A stretch of DNA of 61,858 nt from Streptomyces showdoensis (GTDB taxonomy: Bacteria > Actinomycetota > Actinomycetes > Streptomycetales > Streptomycetaceae), in NCBI RefSeq assembly GCF_039535475.1, contig NZ_BAAAXG010000003.1, forward strand, positions 1 through 61,858, in the 5' to 3' direction. The notes below the pieces were generated by a model, which ran no database searches, was not told the origin of the DNA, and saw only the letters and a list, made by a program, of their open reading frames with translations. Shown piece after piece: positions 13,298 through 22,640 of this stretch. Each line of letters starts with the position of its first letter. The stretch's first letter is position 1. The position numbers and the translations under genes were made by a program.

Positions 13298-14722
13298 ATG
13301 ACTCAGTCCCTGCCTCGTGACTGCTGCGCGAGCCCTGTGGCCGAGGAATTCGTCTGACACACTACTGGGCCGCGAGGCACTGGCAGGACGGCAACTACGC
13401 TCGACAACGCTGACTGTCGCGGCGAGCCTGGACCACGGTCCGCGCACTCGCGGTTCGTCGTCCCTCGGCGGACACCTCGCTCACGTTACGCACGGCTGCG
13501 ATACCGCGGCGCCGCACGGACCCTCGTCGTTGTCATAAATGGCCATGCAGCCGGCTCCGTGGTCTCGCCGCGGCGCGGCTTGCGCGTCAGCGGGTCGTGG
13601 TGCAGCTGCCCACGCAACGTGGCCCCTCGAGTTCGTCACGTGTGCGGTGTTCGCCCTGCTGCGCGCCGGGTGGCGTCCCGGGCCTCTGCCTACGTGTACT
13701 GTACGTCCCCGCACCTCGCCGAGATTGTCGCTCGCCTCCGCGCGGCTCACTCCAACAGGCGGTGTGCTACATATCGGACCGTCCGTACGTACGAGGGCTA
13801 TTTCGACACACACGGCGATGGCCGCGGAGAATCGCCGCATGGTGACCACCTTCCTGCGCCGTGTGTTCCACCTACGAGCCGCCGGCACGCCTCGCACTTC
13901 TCCCTGACGCGGCGGCCTGACCACCGACCGAGAAACGGGCGGACCACTACAGTGCGCTGGACTCGATCTGACGCCCGCCCGAGCCGGCGGCTTCGCGCAG
14001 GTGGACGTCGGACCAGGAGCGCTGCTCCTAGGTCCGTCGTGCGACCGGCTGTGCCATTGATTAGGTCGGACACTTGGAGCGTAGACACACTGTGCACGAG
14101 CTGAGACGCCTCTACAGGCGCGGCGGCCAGCGCCGAGCTGGTGGCAGCTCGCAAACGTAGTGCGCGTGAACGAGACGTGTACCTGTGCCGCGTCTCTCGC
14201 TTTGTTACTGAGCCCGCCGTCGGTCCAACTTCTGGCCTTCGCGCTGCCCCGTCATCCTGGGCTATCCCTCAGCCGTCGCGGAATAACAGGGCACCGTCGT
14301 GTCCTGCGACATCTGTCCACCGCGGACCCAGGTCGGAGATGCCTGCCGGTCATACGCAGTGCGGGAGTCGGGTGCACCGCGCGTCTGTTTCTGTCAGTCC
14401 ATTCGCCCGGAGCTGGTCTGACGCGCATCTCCTCGTCCGGTGAGCCACATGCCACGCCGACTGAGCAGCCTGCGCTCGTGTCCAGATCGGACGGGCCCGC
14501 CGCTGCCCCAGGCCGCTGGGACGGCCGAGCGCGTGGCCCCGACTGGAACTGCCGCCTGCAGCAGGTGTTCGTCCTGCCGATGCGCTCGTCACTCACCGCC
14601 GACGACCGCTGACGAGACGCGTGCTCACCTACGCACGGCCAGCCCGCTCTCACCCCTGACGACCGTGGCTCCGCATCAGTCTGCGCGCCGACGGCGAAGG
14701 ACGTTGCCGACTGCACCCACGG
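13298..14722 (+). pseudogene. Degenerate copy of the aryl-acid AMP ligase gene, ending at the hinge
   Basis: This mirrors 14723-15928. The ATG at 13298-13300 behind GGAAGCAC matches the intact start at 15928. The copy runs into the hinge at about 14722, where the sequence turns back on itself, so neither copy has the gene's C-terminal part. Confidence 0.7.
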
Positions 14723-15928
14723 CCACGCGTGTCGGGGGTGCCGTATCGGCCGACGTCCTCGCCGTCGGCGCCGACGATGCGGAGCCGGTCGTCGGGGGAG
14801 AGCGGGCGGCCGTGCGAGGTGAGCACGGTCTCGTCCGGGTCGTCGGGGCGGGTGAGGACGAGGACGCCCTCGGGCAGGTCGAACACTGCTGCAGGCGGCA
14901 GGCCAGTTCGAGGGGCCACGCGCTCGGCCGTCGGCCGGGGGCAGCGGGGCCCCGCCGATCTGGACGAGGCGCAGGCTGCTCAGGTCGGCGGCGGTCCGCG
15001 GACGAGGAGTGCGCGTCGAGCCAGCTCCGGGGCGATGGACGGGGTCACCGACGTCACGGTCACCCGCTCCCGCGCGATGACCGGCAGGCACTCCGCCGGC
15101 GTCCGCGGTGTCGGTCAGCACGACGGTTGCCGCCCGCGGTGAGGGTGCCCAGGATGCCGGGGCAGCCGAAGGCGAAGTTGGACGAGGCGGGGAGCGCGGC
15201 CAGGTACACGTCGTCCCGCGTCAGCGCCACCAGCTCGGCGGCGGCCCGCGCCTGGTAGGCGTAGTCGTCGTGGGTGCGCGGCACCAGCCGGTCGCCCGAC
15301 GGCAGGAGCAGCGCCACCTGGTCCGCGCCCTGCGCGAGCGCCGGCTCGGGCGGGGCGTCGATCGAGTCCAGTCGGACTGTAGTGGCAGCCCGCCGGGTCG
15401 GTGGTCAGGCCGCCGCCGTAGGGGGGAGGCGGTGCCCGGCGGCTCGTAGGGTGAACACCCGGCGCAGGAAGGGGTCCTGGGCGGCGATCTCCGCGGCCAT
15501 CGCCGTGTGGTCGAAGCCCTCGTACGTCGACGGTCCGATGTAGCCCACCGCCTGGGTGAGCCGCGCGAGGCGGGACATCTCCGGGGGCTGCGGTGCGTCA
15601 TCGGGCAGAGGACCGGGACCACCCCGGCGCGCAGCAGGGCGAACACCGCCACGACGAACTCGGGCACGTTCGGCAGCTGCACCACGACCCGCTGACCGCG
15701 CCGCAGCCCGCGCAGCCGGAGCCCGGCGGCCATGCGGTCCGCGCGCCGGTTCAGCGCCGCGTACGTGAGACGGGTGTCGCCGTGGACGAGCGCGGTGCGC
15801 GGACCGTGGTCCAGGGCCCAGCCGCGCAGCAGGTTGTCGAGCGTGTTGCCGCGCCAGTGCCCGGCGGCCCAGTAGTGGTCGACGAATTCCTCGGGCCAGG
15901 GCTCGCAGCCGTCAAGCAGGGAGGTCAT
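14723..15928 (-). pseudogene. Aryl-acid (2,3-dihydroxybenzoate-type) AMP ligase, truncated and frameshifted
   Basis: The N-terminus (LDGCEPWPEEF, then a TLDNLLRGWA stretch) is characteristic of DhbE/EntE-type ligases. These activate 2,3-dihydroxybenzoate or salicylate as an acyl-AMP and load it onto an aryl carrier protein for siderophore or peptide synthesis. About 108 residues are readable from the ATG at 15928 (SD GGAAG). The frame is then lost near 15602, regained with TRDDVYLAALPASSNFAFG, and lost again near 15430, 15110 and 14900. The last readable part, DETVLTSHGRPLSPDDRLRI at about 14843-14780, lies before the usual C-terminal lid domain, which is missing because the sequence folds back at 14722. 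The breaks are most likely sequence errors, so the native gene is probably intact. The substrate is inferred from family resemblance; no siderophore genes are visible on the far side because the contig ends. Confidence 0.75.
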
Positions 15929-16084
15929 GTGCTTCCTTCGGGGGTGCCGGTTACCCGGGCATTCCAGGCCCGTCGTGCCCCCGGAGGCAATGCGCTGTCC
16001 GGACCAGGGATGCCGGACCGGCTCGGTGGAACGTCCAAGCGGACACGCCGGACCCTGGGGGCCCGGCGTGCGCCCGATCCGGGG
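15929..16084. terminator. Intergenic spacer with a GC-rich hairpin after the endonuclease gene
   Basis: The best element is the dyad at 16046-16068, with CGCCGG pairing to CCGGCG and a G/C-rich interior. It sits just downstream of the endonuclease stop (reading leftward) and has no U-tract, as is usual for Streptomyces terminators. No gene is visible in the spacer. Confidence 0.5.
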
Positions 16085-16885
16085 TTACCAGATCGCCTCG
16101 ACCCACTCCGGGTGGTCGACGAACGGGTTCCGGTTGCCCTGGTAGCTGGTGTAGATGACGTCGTTGCGCCGTTCCTCGAACGCGCTCGGCGGGTCCTGCT
16201 CGTTCCACTGCTTCAGGATCGACAGGCGGCCCATGAAGGGGACGCTGCCGTTGCTGGTCGACTCGTTGGGCTCCAGGTCGGCCCAGGCGTCGTCCCCCTC
16301 GTACCGGACGGCCATGTACAGGATCATGCGGGCCACGTCGCCCTTGTCCGCGTCCCGCGGCTCGAAGGAGTTGCTGTCCGTGTAGCTGCCCGGCGCGCCG
16401 CTGACCGCGCTGCCGCCGTTGTCGAAGTCCTTGTTGCCGCGGATGCTGTTGACCTGGACGTCCGCCGCGCGCAGGTGGTGCAGGTCGGTGCCCGGGCCGG
16501 CCGCGGTGCCGAAGTCGCCGTGCGACTGGGCCCACACGTGCTCGCGGTTCCAGTTGCCCACGGCGCCGCCGTTGAGGGTCTTGCTGCGCGAGGTGCCGCT
16601 GTAGAGCAGGATCACGTTCGCGGTGTTGTTCGGGTCCTGGTCCGTGACCTTCAGCGCGTTCCAGACCGCGTCGTACGAGATCTTGCTCTGGCTGCTGATG
16701 ATGGTGTGCAGCGAGGACTTCAGGCTGGTTCCGGTCTTGCCGACCGCGTTCTTGTAGTACGTGCTGTCGTACGCGGTGGTCGTGGCGCTCGCCGGGGTCG
16801 CGGCGAGGGTGGGGAGCGTGAGGCCGACGAGGGCGGCGGACAGCGCTGCCCACACCTTCCATCTGCCTATCTGCGCAACGGACAT
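16085..16885 (-). CDS. Secreted endonuclease I-family nuclease
   Basis: The protein has 266 residues. An N-terminal signal peptide (basic start, hydrophobic core, ATPASA cleavage region near residue 34) exports it. The mature part contains WNREHVWAQSHG, the beta-beta-alpha-metal active-site motif of the endonuclease I family (Pfam Endonuclease_1) with its catalytic histidine. DLHHLRAADVQVNSIRGNKDF follows, which is also typical of the family. Such enzymes degrade DNA or RNA outside the cell, supplying nucleotides or phosphate. The ATG at 16885 follows AAAGGACC at good spacing. The secreted ThuA-like gene lies just upstream on the same strand, so the two could be co-transcribed. Substrate specificity cannot be read from the sequence. 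Confidence 0.9.
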   Translation of the reverse strand: MSVAQIGRWKVWAALSAALVGLTLPTLAATPASATTTAYDSTYYKNAVGKTGTSLKSSLHTIISSQSKISYDAVWNALKVTDQDPNNTANVILLYSGTSRSKTLNGGAVGNWNREHVWAQSHGDFGTAAGPGTDLHHLRAADVQVNSIRGNKDFDNGGSAVSGAPGSYTDSNSFEPRDADKGDVARMILYMAVRYEGDDAWADLEPNESTSNGSVPFMGRLSILKQWNEQDPPSAFEERRNDVIYTSYQGNRNPFVDHPEWVEAIW

Positions 16886-16944
16886 GGGGGGTCCTTTCTC
16901 GGGGGCGGGTGGTGCGGTGCCGTCGTGGGTGCGCGGGGTGGGCG

Positions 16945-18393
16945 TCAGCCCACGGTCAGCGCGGTGTCGTCGATGACGAAGGAGGTCTGGAGGGTGGAGC
17001 CCTCCGTGCCGGTGAACCTCAGCGTCACGGTCCGGCCCGCGTACCCGGCCAGGCTGAAGGAGCGCTGGACGTAACCGCTCGACGCGTGGAGGTTGGAGTA
17101 GGTCGCGAGCGTCGACAGCACCGTGCCGCCGCTGTCGAGGACCTGGACCTTCAGCGTGTCGTACGCGGTCGTCGTGGTGGTCTCGGCCGTGTCGATGCGG
17201 GTGTGGAAGGTGAGGGCGGCCGTCGTGCAGCCGGCCGGGATCGTCACCGTCTGGGCGAGCGTGTCGGTGTGGGCGGAGCCGTAACCGCTCAGCCATGCCT
17301 TGGAGGAGCCGGTGCGGGCCGGGCGCCCGGTGTCGCTGGTGATGACTCCGGACGAGGCGGTCCAGGAGGTGTCGCCCGACTCGAAGCCCGGGTTGGCGAG
17401 CAGCTGGCCGGCGGTGCAGGTGCCGCCACCCCCGCCGCCCCCGCCGGTGGTCGCCTTCGACAGCCAGTCGGTGGCGTTGAGGGCGAGCGCCGCGTTCGTC
17501 CCGGCGGGGTCGTTCCAGCCGTCGTACAGCGTGTTGCCGGACTGGCCGGTGCCGTCGTCGACCGGCGAGCTGTCGCCCCACACGGCGACGCGCCCGCTGC
17601 CGAAGGTGCTGGTCGCGAAGAACGCGCCCGTCGTCCCGGAGGAGCCGGTGCGGTAGACCAGTCCCTTGACGGAGGGGTTGTCGGCCGGCTTCAGGGTGGC
17701 GGTGGTGCCGCTGCGGATGATGCTGCCGGTCACCTTGCCGAAGGTGCCGTTCAGGACGGGGTCGGCGGTGTCGGCGATCGCCCGGGGGTCGTCCGTCTGC
17801 ACCGTGCCGGTGTCGAGGGTGAAGCCGAACGGGTCCGTGTCGTCGACGCCGTTGTCCGCCATCAGGTCGTTGATGATCTCCAGCGCGTCCCAGCCGTCGT
17901 TGTTGCGGTCGGCGTTCGCGTGGTCGGAGATCAGGAACAGGCCGCCGCCGTTCTGGACGAAGGTCATCACGGCGGTCTTCTCGCTCGCGCTGAGCCGCAC
18001 GTTCGGCTCGGGCAGCACGAAGGTGTCGAAGTTCCGCAGGTCGGTGGCGGCGGTCGTGCCGTACGTGATGGTGCCGCCCGACGGCAGCGTCTTGAGCGCG
18101 TAGCGGCCGGTCCGCTGCAGTGCCACGCCCCAGGCCGAGATGGCCCCGGTCCAGTCGGTCTCTGCCGAGGGGGAGGCGTTCTGGGTGAGCGGGTCGGGCT
18201 GGCCGGTGCCGATGATCCAGTCGGCGTTCCCGGCGGTCTCCGCCTTGGAGTTGTCGAACAGCACGCGCAGCGGGGCGGCGGCCGTCTCCTGTGCCTGTGC
18301 CTGCGTCGGCGCGGCGGCCGCGGCCGCGACGAGGGTGCCGAGGGCGGTCAGGGCGGCGAAGCGGCGGCGGGTGGACCTTGTGAGTCCGAGCAT
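16945..18393 (-). CDS. Secreted ThuA/IFT52-like glutamine-amidotransferase-fold protein with C-terminal beta-sandwich
   Basis: The protein has 482 residues. An N-terminal signal peptide with an AAAAAAPTQAQAQ cleavage region is followed by a domain (about 40-310) containing LRVLFDNSKAETAGNADWIIG and GGGLFLISDHANADRN. These recall GATase-like/ThuA or GldG-type fold domains found in secreted hydrolase-like proteins of Streptomyces. An eight-glycine linker near residue 315 joins it to a C-terminal jelly-roll module (about 325-482, starting CTAGQLLANPGFESGDTSW) of the kind seen in carbohydrate-binding or proprotein-convertase-P-like domains. ATG at 18393 follows GGAGG. No catalytic residues can be assigned with confidence. 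Export and modular build suggest a role on extracellular polymers; this is inference. Confidence 0.8.
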   Translation of the reverse strand: MLGLTRSTRRRFAALTALGTLVAAAAAAPTQAQAQETAAAPLRVLFDNSKAETAGNADWIIGTGQPDPLTQNASPSAETDWTGAISAWGVALQRTGRYALKTLPSGGTITYGTTAATDLRNFDTFVLPEPNVRLSASEKTAVMTFVQNGGGLFLISDHANADRNNDGWDALEIINDLMADNGVDDTDPFGFTLDTGTVQTDDPRAIADTADPVLNGTFGKVTGSIIRSGTTATLKPADNPSVKGLVYRTGSSGTTGAFFATSTFGSGRVAVWGDSSPVDDGTGQSGNTLYDGWNDPAGTNAALALNATDWLSKATTGGGGGGGGTCTAGQLLANPGFESGDTSWTASSGVITSDTGRPARTGSSKAWLSGYGSAHTDTLAQTVTIPAGCTTAALTFHTRIDTAETTTTTAYDTLKVQVLDSGGTVLSTLATYSNLHASSGYVQRSFSLAGYAGRTVTLRFTGTEGSTLQTSFVIDDTALTVG

Positions 18394-18574
18394 CCGTCAG
18401 ACCTCCGTGAGGGGGATGAGGCGATGTGGCGGAAAGGCGGTGCGGGCGCCCACTCTGCGCGCGTAGAACGTCGGGGACCAGACGTCCACGTCACGCGCGG
18501 TTGAACCGTACATGACCAGATCCCGCCCATGGAATGCCTTGCTCCGGGCGGAAGTTGGGATTCCGTATGTCAGG
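18394..18574. other. Spacer between the ThuA-like gene and lrp
   Basis: This 181-bp spacer lies between the ThuA-like gene start and the lrp stop. It must hold the promoter for the secreted genes. No convincing operator or terminator hairpin is seen. Confidence 0.4.
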
Positions 18575-19030
18575 TCAGCGGTCGACCGGGAGGCCCTTGG
18601 GCTCCTTGACCCGCTTCATGATGATCTGGGAGTTCACCTCCGTGACCCCCGCCAGGGTGGTCAGCCGCTCGATCCACAGGCGCTCGTACGCCGCGAGGTC
18701 CGCGACCGCGATCCGCAGCAGGCAGCCGGGGCTGCCGAAGAGGCGGTACGCCTCGATGACGTCGGGGATGTCCTGCAGGGCCTCCTCGAACGCCTCGACC
18801 GTCTCCCGGTCGCGCTTCACCTCGACCGATACCAGGACCTCGAAGCTCCGGCCGACGGCGGCCGGGTCGATGACCGCCCGGTACCCCTGGATCACGCCGT
18901 CCTGTTCCAGCTGGCGGACCCGGCGCATGCAGGGCGAGGGGCTGAGGCCGATCCGCTGGGCGAGCTCCTGGTTGCTCAGCCGGCCGTCTTCCTGGAGCTC
19001 GCGCAAGATCTGGAGATCGATTCGGTCCAT
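18575..19030 (-). CDS. Lrp/AsnC-family transcriptional regulator
   Basis: The protein has 151 residues, the standard Lrp size. An N-terminal winged helix-turn-helix (about 2-60, with LSNQELAQRIGLSPSPCMRRVRQLEQDGVIQGY) precedes the RAM/AsnC ligand-binding domain (about 65-145). ATG at 19030 is chosen because it starts exactly where family members do. Upstream in-frame ATGs would add an unusual tail encoded by the AT-rich promoter. It is divergent from the asparaginase gene, with aspartase following. Lrp-family proteins sense amino acids, so it probably controls asparagine/aspartate catabolism and its own expression from the shared 110-bp region. Confidence 0.93.
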   Translation of the reverse strand: MDRIDLQILRELQEDGRLSNQELAQRIGLSPSPCMRRVRQLEQDGVIQGYRAVIDPAAVGRSFEVLVSVEVKRDRETVEAFEEALQDIPDVIEAYRLFGSPGCLLRIAVADLAAYERLWIERLTTLAGVTEVNSQIIMKRVKEPKGLPVDR

Positions 19031-19140
19031 GGCGCAATTATTCACCACGGAGTTCATGATTCCGGGTAGAAATCGCAATCGCCTTGCGTGCCGATTGGCC
19101 TATCGTTGCGGCGTCTTCTCAGGGAAAGGGGCGTAAGGTC
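19031..19140. promoter_or_regulatory. Divergent lrp-ansA promoter region
   Basis: The 110-bp gap contains an unusually AT-rich block (about 19034-19075, with CAATTATTCACC and AGAAATCGCAATCG) in otherwise GC-rich DNA. Lrp-family regulators favour such sites. It is the only place from which both genes can be transcribed. No exact dyad stands out. The asparaginase SD (GTAAGG) lies at the right edge. Confidence 0.55.
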
Positions 19141-20182
19141 ATGAAGTGGACGCGCGACGCCAGGCCTCGCCGCATCGTGGTGATCAGCACCGGCGGCACC
19201 ATCGCGAGCCGCTGGACGGGCAGCGGATACGCCGCCGACGCCTCCGGTGACGACGTCGTCGCCACCGCGGCCGTTCCCGACGCCGTGGACGTCGAGGTCC
19301 TCGACCTCTTCAACGTCAACAGCTCCCGGATGACCACCGACCGCCAGCTCGCGCTGCTGCGCGCGGTCGAGGAGACGCTCGCCGACCCCGGCGTCGACGG
19401 CATCGTCGTCACGCACGGGACCGACACGCTGGAGGAGTCCGCGTTCTTCCTGGACCTCCACCACTCCGACCCGCGCCCCGTCGTCTTCACCGGCGCCCAG
19501 CGGCCCTTCGGCACCGGCGACGGCGACGGGCCCGGGAACCTCTACGACGCGCTCCAGGTCGCCGCCACCGTGCGCGGCCTCGGCGTCCTCGTCGTCTTCG
19601 ACGGCCTGGTCCACGCGGCCCGCGGCACCGTCAAGACCAAGACCCTGGCCGCCGACCCGTTCGCCGACCCCTCCGGCGACCGGGTGGGGCGGCTCGGCTT
19701 CGGCCAGGTCGACATCGAGCGCGAGCCCGTGCGGCCGGCGCCGCTGCCCGTGCCCGCCGCCGGGCGGCCCGTGCCCCCGCGTCGACATCGTGATGCACCA
19801 CTCCGACGCCGATCCGCTGCTCCTGAACGCGGCCGTCGCCGCCGGGGCCCGGGGCGTCGTCCTCGTCGGCACCGGTGCGGGCAACGCCACGCCCGAGATA
19901 GCCGCGGCCGTCGCCGACGCGGTGTCCCAGGGCGTCCTCGTGGTCCTGTCCACGCGCGTCGCGTCCGGTCCGGTCGCCGAGGTCTACACGGGCGGCGGGG
20001 CCGTCGATCTGGCCGCCGCCGGTGCGGTGCTCGCCGGGACGCTGCGTCCCGGGCAGGCGCGGATCGCGCTGCTGGCCGCGCTGCTGGCCGACGTTCCCTC
20101 GCCCGAGCGGCGTACGGCTCTGCTGCGGACGCTGCTCGAAGGGCCGGTGCGGTCGGAGTCCGTGCTCGCCGCCGCGCACTGA
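19141..20182 (+). CDS. ansA: L-asparaginase (split by a one-base insertion)
   Basis: Asparaginase hydrolyses L-asparagine to L-aspartate and ammonium. Both active-site signatures are present: VVISTGGTIAS (nucleophilic Thr near residue 17) and VVTHGTDTLEES (Thr near residue 91). The first frame runs to about 19770 and continues in another frame as RVDIVMHHSDADPLLLNAAV up to the TGA at 20180-20182. Removing one C from the five-C run at about 19771-19775 restores one open frame of about 346 codons, the normal family length. I therefore read the break as a sequencing error. There is no signal peptide, so the enzyme should be cytoplasmic. It is divergent from lrp and upstream of aspA, giving a two-step route from asparagine to fumarate. 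Confidence 0.9.
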
Positions 20183-20241
20183 TCCTTCGCGCCGCCTGCG
20201 CTGACGCCTGCGCTCGCGTTCGCGCCTCCCCGAGGGGCGAC

Positions 20242-20358
20242 GGGGTCCGGGGCCTCCGCGGGGGCAGGGGTGTCCGGACCGCGACCTTCACCTCGCTCCG
20301 CCCGGTACGGGCGCCGCCACGTCAGGACACCCCTGCCCCCGCTCCGACCCCGGACCCC
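20242..20358. terminator. Long inverted repeat between ansA and aspA
   Basis: Arms at 20242-20275 and 20325-20358 (34 bp each) are reverse complements except for a few bases near the middle. They share GGGGTCCGGGG and GGGGGCAGGGGTGTCC. The loop is about 49 nt. In RNA this would be a very stable stem located 60 bp after the ansA stop and 47 bp before aspA. It fits a terminator or an attenuator that separates aspA expression from ansA. The corrupted mirror copy at about 8320-8470 still shows both arms. Confidence 0.7.
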
Positions 20359-20404
20359 TCCCCGCCGTCGTCCCACCCTCCCTCCCCGTCGCGTAAGGCA
20401 TGCC

Positions 20405-21833
20405 GTGATTCCCTCTCCGTCGCCGTCCGTCCGCCGTGAGCACGACCTGCTGGGTGACCGGGATGTCCCCGCCGAGGCCTACTGGGGGGTGCATACGCTG
20501 CGGGCTCGGGAGAACTTCGCCATCACGGGTGTGCCGATCTCGGTCTATCCGCTGCTCATCGACGCGCTCGCCGGCGTGAAGGAAGCCGCCGCCCTCGCCA
20601 ACGAGGAGCTCGGCCTGCTCCCCGCGGAGAAGGCCCGCGCCATCGTCGCCGCCTGCCGCGAGATCCGGGGCGGCGCGCTGCACGAGGAGTTCGTCGTGGA
20701 CGTCGTCCAGGGCGGCGCCGGGACCTCCACCAACATGAACGCCAACGAGGTCGTCGCCAACCGCGCCCTGGAGCTGATGGGGCGCGAGAAGGGCGACTAC
20801 GCGGCGCTGCACCCCAACGAGGACGTCAACCTCGGGCAGTCGACCAACGACGTCTACCCGACCGCCATCCGGATCGCCGCCATCGGCGCGGGGCGCGAGC
20901 TGTTGCGGGCGATGGCCGTGCTCCAGGACGCCTTCGCCGAGAAGGCCGTCGAGTTCGGCGGCGTGGTCAAGATGGGGCGCACCCAGCTCCAGGACGCGGT
21001 GCCCATGACCCTGGGCCAGGAGTTCTCCACGTACGCGGTGATGCTGGAGGAGGACCGGGGGCGGCTGGCCGAGGCGATCGAGCTGATCCACGAGATCAAC
21101 CTGGGGGGCCACGGCCATCGGGACCGGGCTCAACGCCGCGCCCGGCTACGCCGAGACCGCCCGGCGGCATCTCGCCGGGCTGACCGGCCTGCCCCTGGTG
21201 ACCTCGGCCAACCTGGTCGAGGCCACCCAGGACTGCGGCGCCTTCGTGCAGCTCTCCGGGGTCCTCAAGCGGATCGCCGTGAAGCTCTCCAAGACCTGCA
21301 ACGACCTGCGGCTCCTGTCTTCGGGGCCGCGCGCGGGCTTCGGCGAGATCAACCTGCCGCCCGTGCAGGCCGGTTCGAGCATCATGCCGGGCAAGGTCAA
21401 CCCGGTGATCCCCGAGGTCGTCAACCAGGTCGCCTTCGAGGTGATCGGCAACGACATGACCATCACGATGGCGGCCGAGGGCGGTCAGCTGCAGCTCAAC
21501 GCCTTCGAGCCGGTCATCTTCCACGCGCTGTCGAAGAGCATGACCTCGCTGCGGGCGGCCTGTCTGACGCTGGCCGAGCGCTGTGTCACCGGCATCACCG
21601 CCAACGTCGAGACCCTGCGCGCGAGCGTCGAGAACTCGATCGGTCTCGCGACCGCCCTCAACCCGCACCTGGGCTACACCGCGGCCACGGCGATCGCCAA
21701 GGAGGCGCTGGCCACCGGCCGCTCGGTCGCGGAACTCACCCTCGAGAAGGGGCTGCTCCCGCCCGATCGGCTCGCCGAGCTCCTCACCACCGAGTACCTG
21801 ACGGGTACGACGGGCGGCGTGCTGGAGGTCTGA
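20405..21833 (+). CDS. aspA: Aspartate ammonia-lyase (split by a one-base insertion)
   Basis: Aspartase converts L-aspartate to fumarate and ammonium. The first frame, from GTG 20405 (weak SD TAAGG), carries LLGDRDVPAEAYWGVHTLRA, GTSTNMNANEVVANRA and NLGQSTNDVYPTAIR. The second frame carries the superfamily signature GSSIMPGKVNP near 21380-21410 and ends with TGA at 21831. The frames join if one C is removed from the two-C pair at 21109-21110 just after a six-G run, giving a full-length protein of about 475 residues. Fumarase C is the closest alternative, but pairing with asparaginase and an Lrp regulator favours aspartase. I treat the break as a sequencing error. Confidence 0.9.
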
Positions 21834-21849
21834 GCCCGGTCTCGGGCGG

Positions 21850-22497
21850 TCAGGCCTTGAGGATCCCGAAGTTGAAGTCCCCGGTGCCCAGGGTGCCCAT
21901 CAGGCGCAGCCAGAGCGGCAGGAGGAGTTCGGTGCCCCGGGCGCCCGACAGGTCGCCGAGGTCGACGATCCGGGCGGCCGGCCAGCCGAAGGAGGCCAGC
22001 AGCTCGGTGACCGTCAGCTTGGCCTCCTCGTCGTCCCCGCAGACGAAGACGACGTGGTCACCGGGGACCCGGGCGGGCTCCACCATCACCGTGTTCGTCA
22101 TGGTGTTGAGGGTCTTCACGACGCGCGCCTCGGGAAAGGTGCGCTGGATCTGCTCGGCCAGGCTGCCGCCGTCCGGGGTCTGCACCGCGGGAGGGAAGCC
22201 GGCCGAGAAGTCCAGCGGGTTGGACACGTCGACGACGACCTTGCCCGCCAGGTTCTCCGCACCCGCCGCCTCCAGGGCGGCCAGCGACACCAGGCCGCCG
22301 GTGGCGTTGACCACCAGCTCGGCCCCGGCGGCCGCCGCGGCGAACGTGCCGTGCGCCGCGTCGTGTTCCGCGGCCCAGGCCGTCGCGCCGGCGTGGTCGG
22401 CGGACCTGGAGCCGAGCGTCACCTCGTGGCCGAGCGCGACCAGCTTGCTCGCGAGCTGCCGGCCCACATCACCGGTGCCGAGTACGGCGATCTTCAT
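21850..22497 (-). CDS. NADP-binding (F420-dependent NADP reductase-like) oxidoreductase
   Basis: The protein has 215 residues. The N-terminal Rossmann motif MKIAVLGTGDVGRQLASKL (GxGxxG) and the LGSRS segment that follows the second strand are typical of the F420-dependent NADP reductase-like/NAD-binding family (Pfam F420_oxidored). VVKTLNTMTNTVM is a conserved family segment in the middle. ATG at 22497 lies behind AAGGAG. It is convergent with aspA and divergent from the hypothetical gene at 22652, sharing the dyad at 22611-22640. Cytoplasmic. The substrate is unknown; members range from true F420:NADP reductases to uncharacterised reductases of small metabolites. Confidence 0.85.
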   Translation of the reverse strand: MKIAVLGTGDVGRQLASKLVALGHEVTLGSRSADHAGATAWAAEHDAAHGTFAAAAAGAELVVNATGGLVSLAALEAAGAENLAGKVVVDVSNPLDFSAGFPPAVQTPDGGSLAEQIQRTFPEARVVKTLNTMTNTVMVEPARVPGDHVVFVCGDDEEAKLTVTELLASFGWPAARIVDLGDLSGARGTELLLPLWLRLMGTLGTGDFNFGILKA

Positions 22498-22610
22498 GCG
22501 CGTGTGCTCCTTCGTGCCATAGGGGAACTCGGGCACGACCGTATGTCCTGGTGCGGCTGTTGCGCGTGTGTTTTCGATTCGGGCTCAAGGTCGTGGCGGA
22601 CAAAACCGAC

Positions 22611-22640
22611 ATTCATATGAGTATCAGTACGAATATGTAT
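22611..22640. promoter_or_regulatory. AT-rich 13-bp dyad, probable operator
   Basis: ATTCATATGAGTA, the spacer TCAG, then TACGAATATGTAT form an imperfect inverted repeat (10 of 13 positions match). It lies directly before the SD (GGAGG, 22641-22645) of the hypothetical gene and 113 bp from the divergent oxidoreductase start. Such AT-rich symmetry in 72% GC DNA is a strong sign of a repressor site. The same dyad can be recognised in the corrupted mirror arm at about 5985-6015. No regulator gene lies next to it. Confidence 0.65.

Larger units (their letters stand above)
1..14722. repeat. Left, error-rich arm of a head-to-head inverted duplication
   Basis: The whole segment is the reverse complement of 14723-27780. 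Position 1 pairs with about 27780, 1020 with about 26810, 6000 with about 22620, 9729 with 19030, 13298 with 15928 and 14700 with about 14745. The left arm is about 14.7 kb against 13.06 kb for the right. The excess comes from scattered single-base insertions plus substitutions, so every reading frame is broken. Regulatory landmarks survive in recognisable form: the dyad before the erythromycin-esterase gene (about 137-166), the AT-rich dyad (about 5985-6015) and the ansA-aspA hairpin (about 8320-8470). An insertion-dominated error profile with a near-zero hinge is what an unpolished fold-back long read looks like. I regard this arm as an assembly or library artefact, not as second gene copies. 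Confidence 0.93.

Noticed and set aside
1..14722. Second, paralogous set of twelve genes or a terminal inverted repeat of a linear chromosome
   Set aside because: The arm is a noisy mirror of 14723-27780, insertion-rich, with no intact gene and a hinge of almost zero length. Streptomyces terminal repeats are near-identical and lie at opposite ends of the replicon.
15593..18504. Long rightward open frames (493 and 531 codons) over the endonuclease and ThuA-like genes
   Set aside because: Antisense shadows with no start signal and val/arg/gly-rich content, opposite to genes with signal peptides and clear motifs.
20270..22522. A single 750-codon protein from aspA into the oxidoreductase region
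   Set aside because: This results from the extra C at 21109. After it the text is out of frame, while the aspA frame continues normally in another frame.
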